NCBI GenBank assembly: GCA_024681565.1
Contig: JAILAO010000043.1
Location: 1 to 21,371 of the forward strand
Direction of reading: 5' to 3'
Origin: Bacteroidales bacterium
GTDB taxonomy: Bacteria > Bacteroidota > Bacteroidia > Bacteroidales > UBA932
DNA: 21,371 nucleotides
Shown here: piece after piece, positions 15,319 to 21,371 of the stretch
Layout: every line of letters begins with the position of its first letter
Numbering within the stretch: position 1 is the first letter of the stretch
Notes under the pieces: model-generated
The model's input: the letters and a program-made list of their open reading frames with translations, nothing else
What the model was told of the DNA's origin: nothing
The model's database searches: none
Translations under genes and position numbers: made by a program

Positions 15319-17394
15319 ATGCGCTGCTTCCCCCTTGCATGCTTCCTTTCTTTCGCCATCGGGCTCTTCCCTGCGGGGAGAGCCTGGGCGAAGATTGACA
15401 GGAAGGCCGTCGTGACCCGGAACAATCCCCACGTGACGGCCATCGACCCCTTGGCTTCCCTTTCCGTCGGAAACGGAGAATTTGCCTTTACCGCCGATGT
15501 TACGGGCCTTCAGAGCTGCCCGGAGCAATACGCCGCCGGCCTGCCGCTGGGAACACAGTCGCAATGGGGATGGCACAGTTTCCCCAATCCGGAGGGTTAT
15601 ACCCCCGCCGACGCCCTCGTTTCCGGCTACTCCAGCCAGTTCTTCGGAACCTCCCGGCAGGCGAAAGCCGCAAACTGGCTGCGGGCCAATCCCCACCGCC
15701 TCCATCTCGGCTACCTCGGCTTCCAGGACATGCGGCCGGACGGGATCACGGACATCGACCAGCGGCTGGATCTTTGGCGCGGCATCCTCAATTCCTCCTT
15801 TTCCTACCAAGGAACTCCCTTTTCTGTCCAGACGAGCTGTGCTCCGGACGAAGACCGCATCGTGGCCCGCATCCGGAACGCCTCGCTCCACCCCGTGACC
15901 CTGCGCTTCCCCTACCCGACCGGCGGACATACCGACGACGCTACGGACTGGAACCAGCCGGAACGGCATTCGACGAAAATCCTGTCCGTTTCACCGGGCT
16001 GCGCCGTCCTGGAAAGGGTGCTGGACGATACCGTCTATTATGTCAAACTCTGCTGGGAGAATGCCGCGGCTCCGGAACAGACCGCAGCTCACACCCTGAC
16101 GCTGCGCCCGACGAAATCCGACTGGTGCCTCAGCGTTTCTTTCTCCCAGGACAGGCCCGACGCCACCCCCGTCCGTTTCTCCCGTTCTGAAAAGGCCACG
16201 GTACGCTACTGGAAGGACTACTGGACGAAAGGGGGCATCATCGATTTCGGCTATTGCCGCGATCCCCGCGCGCCGGAACTCGAGCGGCGCGTCATCCTGT
16301 CACAGTACCTTACGGCCATCCAGTGCGCCGGCGACACGCCGCCGCAGGAAACCGGCCTGACCTACAACTCCTGGTTCGGAAAATTCCACCTGGAGATGAT
16401 CTGGTGGCACCAGGCGCATTTCGCCCTGTGGGGGCGGGAAGCGCTCCTGTCCCGGACGCTTCCGTGGTACGGTACCGTCGTCGGGACGGCCCGGGAAATC
16501 GCCGCGCGCCAGGGATTCGAAGGCGTGCGGTGGATGAAGATGACCGACCCTTCCGGACAGGAAGCCCCTTCGAACATCGGATCTTACCTGCTCTGGCAGC
16601 AACCGCACCTGATCTACCTGGCGGAGCTCCTGTACCGGGCGCATCCCGACCGCGGGCTGCTCCGGCAATACGGAGACCTGGTGGACCAGACCGCGACGTT
16701 CCTCGCTTCCTTCCTGCGGTATGACCCGGAGAAGGACCGTTACATCCTCGCCGGACTGATTCCCGCCCAGGAGACGCTGCGGGCCGACACGACCGTCAAT
16801 CCGCCCTTCGAGCTCGCCTATTGCCGCTGGGCACTGGGCGTCGCCCAGGAATGGCGGGTGCGGACCGGACGGGAGCGGGTGGAGAAATGGGATGACATCA
16901 TCCGGAAAATCTCCCCGCTCGCCCAAAAGGACGGACTCTACCTGGCCGCGGAATCCAGCCCGGACACCTACGAAAACATCCGGCTGACTTCCGACCATAT
17001 GGCAGTCCTGGCCGCCTTCGGCGTCCTCCCGGAATCGCCGCTGTTTGACCGTTCCATCATGAAGAACACCTTCAACTGGGTCTTCGACAACTGGAACTGG
17101 GACCAGACCTGGGGGTGGGATTTCCCCGTCACCGCCATGAACGCAACACGCCTGGGCATGCCGGAGATGGCCGTGAAATCCATCCTGAAAGACTGTCGGA
17201 CCAACACCTACCTGGTCAGCGGACACAACTACCAGAATGACCAGCTGCGCTGTTACCTGCCCGGAAACGGCGGACTCCTGACCACGATGGCCCTGATGTG
17301 CGCCGGCTGGGACGGTTGTACCGTCACGAATCCCGGCTTCCCGAAGGACGGCAATTGGGACGTCCGCTGGGAAGGATTGAAACCCATGCCTTAA
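15319..17394 (+). CDS. putative six-hairpin ((alpha/alpha)6) glycoside hydrolase, family unassigned
   Basis: 691 residues with a signal peptide (1-24, ending GRAWA). An N-terminal beta-sandwich begins with ASLSVGNGEFAFTADVTGLQS, resembling the start of GH65/GH95-type enzymes. From about 330 the protein turns helical and Trp-rich: SWFGKFHLEMIWWHQAHFALWG (about 352-373), SNIGSYLLWQQPHLIYLAELLYR, and WNWDQTWGWDFPVTAMNATRLG near the C-terminus, as in (alpha/alpha)6 barrels. Catalytic candidates are E in HLEM and the acidic residues of the WDQTWGWD segment; I cannot assign them firmly. It starts 4 nt after the preceding gene, so the two are probably co-translated. The substrate is unknown; a GH95-like galactosidase or fucosidase is one possibility. 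Confidence 0.7.
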   Translation: MRCFPLACFLSFAIGLFPAGRAWAKIDRKAVVTRNNPHVTAIDPLASLSVGNGEFAFTADVTGLQSCPEQYAAGLPLGTQSQWGWHSFPNPEGYTPADALVSGYSSQFFGTSRQAKAANWLRANPHRLHLGYLGFQDMRPDGITDIDQRLDLWRGILNSSFSYQGTPFSVQTSCAPDEDRIVARIRNASLHPVTLRFPYPTGGHTDDATDWNQPERHSTKILSVSPGCAVLERVLDDTVYYVKLCWENAAAPEQTAAHTLTLRPTKSDWCLSVSFSQDRPDATPVRFSRSEKATVRYWKDYWTKGGIIDFGYCRDPRAPELERRVILSQYLTAIQCAGDTPPQETGLTYNSWFGKFHLEMIWWHQAHFALWGREALLSRTLPWYGTVVGTAREIAARQGFEGVRWMKMTDPSGQEAPSNIGSYLLWQQPHLIYLAELLYRAHPDRGLLRQYGDLVDQTATFLASFLRYDPEKDRYILAGLIPAQETLRADTTVNPPFELAYCRWALGVAQEWRVRTGRERVEKWDDIIRKISPLAQKDGLYLAAESSPDTYENIRLTSDHMAVLAAFGVLPESPLFDRSIMKNTFNWVFDNWNWDQTWGWDFPVTAMNATRLGMPEMAVKSILKDCRTNTYLVSGHNYQNDQLRCYLPGNGGLLTTMALMCAGWDGCTVTNPGFPKDGNWDVRWEGLKPMP

Positions 17395-17405
17395 AAGTCT
17401 TCGAA

Positions 17406-19028
17406 ATGAAAAAAGCGTTCTTCTCCCTGCTCCTGGCCGGAGCTTGTCTCACCGCCCAGTCACAGCCTGCCCTGCAGATGCGGCTTCCCGCCAAGAACCC
17501 GATGACTTCCTGGGGAGACCAGGGCAACGGGTCCTACATCAACCCCATCCTGAATGCCGACTATTCCGACCCGGACGTCATCCGGGTAGCGGACAAATAT
17601 TACATGGTGGCTTCGGATTTTCATTTCCTGGGGATGCAGGTCCTGGAGTCGGACGACATGGTCAACTGGAAATATGTTTCCCAGATCTATACCCGCTTCG
17701 ATTCCCCGGAGTGGGAGAAGAATGAACGCTATGCCGGAGGGTCCTGGGCTCCTTCCATCCGCTACCACGACGGCCAGTTCTGGGTTTTCTTCTGCACGCC
17801 CGACGAAGGGCTGTTCATGTCCCATGCGCCGCAGGCGGCGGGCCCCTGGTCACCGCTGCACCTCGTCGCCAGCGTCCCCAAATGGGAGGATCCCTGTCCT
17901 TTCTGGGATGAAGACGGACAGGCTTACCTGGGAAGAAGCCAGCATGGTGCGGGCCCAATCATCATCCACAAGATGTCTCCGGACGGCACGAAACTGCTCG
18001 ACGACGGCGTCACCGTCTATCAAGGACCCGTCGCGGAGGGGACCAAGATCCACAAATGGAACGGTTATTACTATATCTCCATCCCCGAAGGCGGTGTCGG
18101 AGGAGGCTGGCAGACCATTCTGCGCAGCAAGAACATTTACGGCCCCTATGAGAGCCGCCGCGTCCTGGAACAGGGATCGACCGACGTCAACGGACCGCAC
18201 CAGGGGGCCATCGTCGATACACCGGACGGGAAATGGATGTTTTTCCATTTCCAAAGCGACCGGATGCTGGGACGGGTCGTACATCTCCAGCCCATGCATT
18301 GGCAGGACGGGTGGCCGGTCATCGGGGTGGACATCGACCGGAACGGCATCGGAGAGCCGGTGCTGAGCTGGCAGAAACCCGTCCCGGGCACGGAACCCTT
18401 CGCGCCCAGGACCGATGACGATTTCTCCGGACCGGGACTCGCGCTTCAGTGGCAGTTCAATCACAATCCCGTGGACAGCGCCTGGTCGCTGGAAGAAAAG
18501 CCGGGCAGCCTGACGCTGCACGCCCTGAAGGCTGAAACCTTCCCCCTGGCCAGAAATACGGTCACGCAGAAAACGATGGGTTATCTGGGCGAGATCACGA
18601 CCGTGATGAACCTGTCCGGGATGGCCGAGGGACAGCGCTGCGGGCTGGCCTGCATGGGCATGGAAAATTACCTGCTGGGCGTCCGGATGGAAAACGGCAG
18701 GAAGATCCTTTACCTCTCCCGGCAGACGCGCATCCCCCGCACGAAAGATACCGAAACCCGGGAGACTGACTTGTCCGACGTCCGGAAAAAGGCCGTCTAT
18801 CTCCGCCTGTCCCTCGATTTCAAACGGGAAGTATTTCAATTCTCCTACAGTTTCGACAACAAGGATTTCACGCCGGTCGGCGACGCTTTCTATGTCCACT
18901 TCGGCAACTGGAAAGGCCCCCGCGCCGCGTTGTATTGCTATAACACCCTTCGGGACGCAGGAACGGTCTCCTTCGACTGGTTCCGCTATTCACATGACGG
19001 CCCGAAGGGCCTGCTCTCCTTAGAATAG
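17406..19028 (+). CDS. GH43-family glycosidase (arabinofuranosidase/xylosidase type) with C-terminal beta-sandwich
   Basis: A five-bladed beta-propeller hydrolase that acts by inversion, usually on alpha-L-arabinofuranose or beta-xylose linkages. The 540-residue product starts at 17406 with a signal peptide (MKKAFFSLLLAGACLTAQSQ); the earlier ATG at 17298 lies inside the preceding gene and gives no signal sequence. The catalytic triad is visible: base D55 in NADYSDPDVIRV, pKa modulator D162 in KWEDPCPFWDEDG, and acid E211 in GPVAEGTKIHKWNGYYYIS. Residues about 340-540 form a beta-sandwich of the GH43 C2 type (DDDFSGPGLALQWQFNHNP onward). It lies 11 nt after the six-hairpin enzyme gene and 22 nt before the GH28 gene. 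Exact specificity cannot be read from the sequence. Confidence 0.93.
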   Translation: MKKAFFSLLLAGACLTAQSQPALQMRLPAKNPMTSWGDQGNGSYINPILNADYSDPDVIRVADKYYMVASDFHFLGMQVLESDDMVNWKYVSQIYTRFDSPEWEKNERYAGGSWAPSIRYHDGQFWVFFCTPDEGLFMSHAPQAAGPWSPLHLVASVPKWEDPCPFWDEDGQAYLGRSQHGAGPIIIHKMSPDGTKLLDDGVTVYQGPVAEGTKIHKWNGYYYISIPEGGVGGGWQTILRSKNIYGPYESRRVLEQGSTDVNGPHQGAIVDTPDGKWMFFHFQSDRMLGRVVHLQPMHWQDGWPVIGVDIDRNGIGEPVLSWQKPVPGTEPFAPRTDDDFSGPGLALQWQFNHNPVDSAWSLEEKPGSLTLHALKAETFPLARNTVTQKTMGYLGEITTVMNLSGMAEGQRCGLACMGMENYLLGVRMENGRKILYLSRQTRIPRTKDTETRETDLSDVRKKAVYLRLSLDFKREVFQFSYSFDNKDFTPVGDAFYVHFGNWKGPRAALYCYNTLRDAGTVSFDWFRYSHDGPKGLLSLE

Positions 19029-19050
19029 CCAATTATTAACGATATCCATT

Positions 19051-20517
19051 ATGAAACGATTCTATTTTCTCTGTGCGGCACTCGCCTTGCTCCCGTGCCT
19101 GCCCGGATGCAAAGAACAAGGCATCTGTCTCCCCCGGGAAGCCGAAGAGATCCTGGAATATATCCAGGAGCCGGTCTTTGCCGAGTCCGATTACAACATT
19201 CTGGGATACGGCGCTGTCGCCGACGGCGTGACGGACAGCCATGATGCCATCATCGCCGCCATCAAAGCCTGCAGCGACAACGGCGGCGGCCGCGTCATCG
19301 TGCCGGCGGGGAAGTTCTATACCCGGACATCGATCATCCTGGAGAGCAATGTCGACCTGCATCTGGAAGAAGGCAGCGAAATCATCTTCAGCAAGGACCC
19401 GAAAGATTACCTTCCGCCGGTCCTGACGACCTGGGAAGGCACGGAGCTGTTCAATTATTGTCCGCTCGTGTATGCCTACCACCTCACCAATGTGGCCATC
19501 ACGGGCAAAGGGACCCTCAACGGCAACGCGACGGAAGGCTTCGCCACCATGCGACCCCAGGGTTCCCGGATGCAGAGCGACATCCGGCAGATGGGCATTG
19601 ACCAGGTGCCGGTAAAGGACCGGTATTTCGGCGAGGATTCCATCCTGCCGCCCAACATGATCCAGTTCTTCGGCTGCCGCAACATCCTGGTCGAAGGCAT
19701 TACGGTGGAGGACAGTCCTTTCTGGACCATCCACCCCGTTTTCTGCGACAACGTAACCGTCCGCGGCGTCACGATCAACAGCCTGAACCGCAACAATGAC
19801 GGCTGCGATCCAGAATACACGACCAATGTGCTGATCGAAGACTGCGTCTTCAACACCGGGGACGATTCCATCGCCATCAAGGCCGGACGCGACCAGGACG
19901 CCTGGAGGATCGGGCAGAAAACCCGGAACATCGTCATCCGGAACTGCGACTTCAACTCCATCTGCAACGGTCTCTGCATCGGATCCGAGATGGGCGCCGG
20001 CGTCGAAAACGTCTTTATGTACAACGTCCGCATCGGCAAATGCGGAAACGGTATCTATTTCAAATCCAACCTCGACCGCGGAGGGTTCATCCGTCACGTC
20101 TGGGTGAAAGACATCACCTGCGACAAAGTGTCTGCCGCCATCCGCTTCGAGACCAATTACCACGGAGCCCGGGGAGGATTCTATCCTGCCGCGTTCTCCG
20201 ATTTCCAGATCCAGGATGTCACCTGCAAAGAAGCCGTCAATTTCGGGTTCTATGCCGTCGGCATCGACGGACATCCGCTCAAGGACATCTGCCTCAAGAA
20301 CGTGACGATCGAGAAGGCCGCGATTCCTTATGTGCTGAAAAATACGAATTCCATCACGTTCGACAACGTGACCATCAATAATGAACTGCAACCGGAGGTC
20401 CCTCAAGAGACGGAAGTTCCGCAATTTGACTTCAGGAACATGCCGCGTCCGACCCGGGAAATGACCCGGGAAGAATGGATGGAACAGGGGCCGATGGCCG
20501 GTATTCCTGCCATGTAA
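19051..20517 (+). CDS. GH28-family lipoprotein (polygalacturonase-like)
   Basis: A right-handed beta-helix hydrolase of the pectin-degrading GH28 family, 488 residues. The N-terminus ends LPGC (Cys20), so it is probably a lipoprotein, although Pro at -2 is not ideal. NILGYGAVADGVTDSHDAI opens the helix. Using the Aspergillus polygalacturonase II numbering from memory, NND-D250 matches D180 and GDDS D271/D272 match D201/D202, with the same 21-residue spacing. The GHG histidine is replaced (CNGLCIGSE, N306) and the RIK motif reads YFK (K338 kept, Arg lost). This is likely an exo-acting or altered-specificity subgroup rather than a dead enzyme, because all three acids remain. It ends the operon; two hairpins follow. 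Confidence 0.93.
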   Translation: MKRFYFLCAALALLPCLPGCKEQGICLPREAEEILEYIQEPVFAESDYNILGYGAVADGVTDSHDAIIAAIKACSDNGGGRVIVPAGKFYTRTSIILESNVDLHLEEGSEIIFSKDPKDYLPPVLTTWEGTELFNYCPLVYAYHLTNVAITGKGTLNGNATEGFATMRPQGSRMQSDIRQMGIDQVPVKDRYFGEDSILPPNMIQFFGCRNILVEGITVEDSPFWTIHPVFCDNVTVRGVTINSLNRNNDGCDPEYTTNVLIEDCVFNTGDDSIAIKAGRDQDAWRIGQKTRNIVIRNCDFNSICNGLCIGSEMGAGVENVFMYNVRIGKCGNGIYFKSNLDRGGFIRHVWVKDITCDKVSAAIRFETNYHGARGGFYPAAFSDFQIQDVTCKEAVNFGFYAVGIDGHPLKDICLKNVTIEKAAIPYVLKNTNSITFDNVTINNELQPEVPQETEVPQFDFRNMPRPTREMTREEWMEQGPMAGIPAM

Positions 20518-20553
20518 GAGCTGTTGTGCTTTTTGGTTAATAATATGGGTTGT

Positions 20554-20588
20554 GGATTCCCCTCTCCGTGGCGAGGACAGGGGAATCC
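20554..20588 (+). terminator. 10-bp perfect hairpin after the PUL operon
   Basis: GGATTCCCCT (20554-20563) pairs with AGGGGAATCC (20579-20588) around a 15-nt loop, 37 nt after the GH28 stop. Only a short, mixed T stretch follows, so it may stabilise the mRNA 3' end or stop transcription together with the next hairpin. Confidence 0.6.
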
Positions 20589-20601
20589 TTAAATCTTATG
20601 A

Positions 20602-20621
20602 AAAGCGGGATTTCCCGCTTT
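20602..20621. terminator. second hairpin, likely bidirectional terminator
   Basis: AAAGCGGG (20602-20609) pairs perfectly with CCCGCTTT (20614-20621) around ATTT. A T7 tract comes 13 nt later (20634-20640). The short A and T runs flanking the stem fit an intrinsic terminator for the PUL operon. Confidence 0.6.
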
Positions 20622-20641
20622 ATAATCACTGCCTTTTTTTA

Positions 20642-20649
20642 TATATTTG
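20642..20649 (+). promoter_or_regulatory. -7 box of the ECF sigma gene
   Basis: TATATTTG is a perfect TAnnTTTG box, with a TTTA (20619-20622) 19 nt upstream as a near-consensus -33 element. The ATG is 28 nt after the box, giving a short leader. The sigma gene therefore has its own housekeeping-type promoter, separate from the PUL operon. Confidence 0.65.
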
Positions 20650-20677
20650 CCTATAGAGGGAAACATATTTAAAATAA

Positions 20678-21235
20678 ATGAGCGATTACTATCTTCTCGA
20701 AGATCTCGTGCAAGAGTATCAGCACCGCTTTCTGTCTTTCGCATACGGTTATGTGAAGGACGAGAGCGTTGCAGAGGATATTGTAATCGAATCCCTGGCC
20801 GCCTTCTGGGTACGCAGCTCCTCGTTGCCGAAAGACACCAATGTGCCGGCCTATATCCTGACCTCGATCAAGAACAAAAGCCTGAATTATCTCAAACGGA
20901 AAAGGAACGAGCTGAATCTTGAAGACTCGCTCAGCGATACCCTCCGTTGGGATTATGATTTCCGAATCTCTGCCCTGCAGAGTTTCGATCCGCATGACCT
21001 GTTCAAAAAGGAAATCATCCAGATCGTGGACAGGACGTTGAAGGAAATGCCGGAGAAAACCCGGAAAATCTTCAACATGAGCCGCATGCTGGGCAAGAAG
21101 AACAAAGACATCGCCTCGTTGGTCGGCATCACGGAGAAAGGCGTGGAGTACCACATCACGAAAGCGCTCCAGGCGCTTCGGGAGGCACTCCGGGACTATA
21201 TTTCCTTCTCTGTCCTGTTCTTCCTGCTTCAGTGA
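20678..21235 (+). CDS. ECF-type RNA polymerase sigma factor (FecI-like)
   Basis: A 185-residue two-domain sigma factor. The sigma2 region spans about 8-75 (YQHRFLSFAYGYVKDESVAEDIV, then SLAAFWVRSS), and sigma4 about 112-170 (VDRTLKEMPEKTRKIFNMSR, then NKDIASLVGITEKGVEYHITKALQALR as the helix-turn-helix). A linker with KRKRNELNLEDSLSD joins them. The protein ends in a hydrophobic tail (YISFSVLFFLL), common in the Bacteroidota FecI-like group. No anti-sigma gene follows within the window. The only FecR seen is at the other end of the PUL, about 12.6 kb upstream. Partnership with it, and control of susC, are inferred from proximity. Confidence 0.95.
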   Translation: MSDYYLLEDLVQEYQHRFLSFAYGYVKDESVAEDIVIESLAAFWVRSSSLPKDTNVPAYILTSIKNKSLNYLKRKRNELNLEDSLSDTLRWDYDFRISALQSFDPHDLFKKEIIQIVDRTLKEMPEKTRKIFNMSRMLGKKNKDIASLVGITEKGVEYHITKALQALREALRDYISFSVLFFLLQ

Positions 21236-21321
21236 TCCTTCCTCCCGCGTCGAGAAAGATCCGGACCGGGCGGCCCGCGCCCTGATGCAGTAACCCGACC
21301 GATTAATATACGGCGTGGTCG

Positions 21322-21357
21322 AGAAGCAGGTCAACCTTCCGGGTTTGACCTGCTTCT
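21322..21357. terminator. 13-bp perfect hairpin downstream of the ECF sigma gene
   Basis: AGAAGCAGGTCAA (21322-21334) pairs perfectly with TTGACCTGCTTCT (21345-21357) around a 10-nt loop. It lies 87 nt after the sigma stop. No T-run of note follows, so efficiency as a terminator is uncertain. Nothing else is seen in 21236-21371. Confidence 0.55.
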
Positions 21358-21371
21358 ATTGTGAGCGGGCA

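Noticed and set aside
17298..17405. Upstream start for the GH43 protein
   Set aside because: It overlaps the end of the six-hairpin enzyme gene and hides the signal peptide that begins at 17406.
1..21371. CRISPR arrays, tRNA or rRNA genes, and full insertion sequences
   Set aside because: Reading through the window I saw no regularly spaced repeats, no tRNA-like cloverleaf with a CCA end, no rRNA-like stretch and no transposase.

Overview
The window comes from a G+C-rich member of the Bacteroidota, most likely an uncultured Bacteroidales lineage. The evidence is a SusC/SusD pair with FecR and an ECF sigma factor, an S46 dipeptidyl-peptidase, TAnnTTTG promoter boxes instead of E. coli-type -10 boxes, and few Shine-Dalgarno sequences. 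High GC3 makes very long antisense shadow ORFs; none of these is annotated.

Region 1 (1-1755, minus strand) holds the first 500 codons of an EF-G paralogue. Its GTPase motifs are eroded in the way expected of the GTPase-deficient EF-G2 of Bacteroides. A small uncharacterised gene lies just upstream of it. Region 2 (1858-7053, plus strand) is a housekeeping run: an XRE-type regulator with a coiled coil, rnhB (RNase HII), an S46 dipeptidyl-peptidase of DPP7 type, an Mrp/ApbC-type Fe-S carrier ATPase and rsmA/ksgA. The rsmA gene carries an in-frame 123-nt palindromic insertion of mobile-repeat character, which is the most unusual feature seen here.

Region 3 (7133-20621, plus strand) is a polysaccharide utilisation locus. 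It encodes a FecR anti-sigma factor, a SusC-type TonB-dependent transporter with an STN signalling domain, a SusD-type lipoprotein, and four exported enzymes: a putative TIM-barrel hydrolase with a GH42-like layout, a six-hairpin-type glycosidase, a GH43 and a GH28. The GH28/GH43 pair suggests a pectic or arabinose-decorated galacturonan substrate, which is inference. Intergenic gaps from susC to the GH28 gene are only 4-24 nt, so they probably form one operon, closed by two hairpins at 20554-20621. In the fecR-susC gap a minus-strand hairpin followed by T6 looks like the terminator of a short antisense RNA, as described for Bacteroides PULs (DonS type).

Region 4 (20642-21371) is an ECF sigma factor with its own promoter, followed by about 136 nt of non-coding sequence with a perfect 13-bp hairpin. 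The sigma factor sits at the far end of the locus from FecR, not next to it as is usual. If they are partners, substrate binding at SusC would signal through its STN domain and FecR to this sigma factor, which would drive the operon.

Small-scale signals also stand out. Two consecutive genes (XRE and rnhB) have a perfect -7 box exactly 7 nt before the ATG, implying leaderless mRNAs. A perfect 8-bp direct repeat spaced by two helical turns abuts the XRE promoter. Three alternating CGCAAA/TTTGCG hexamers cover the EF-G paralogue promoter.
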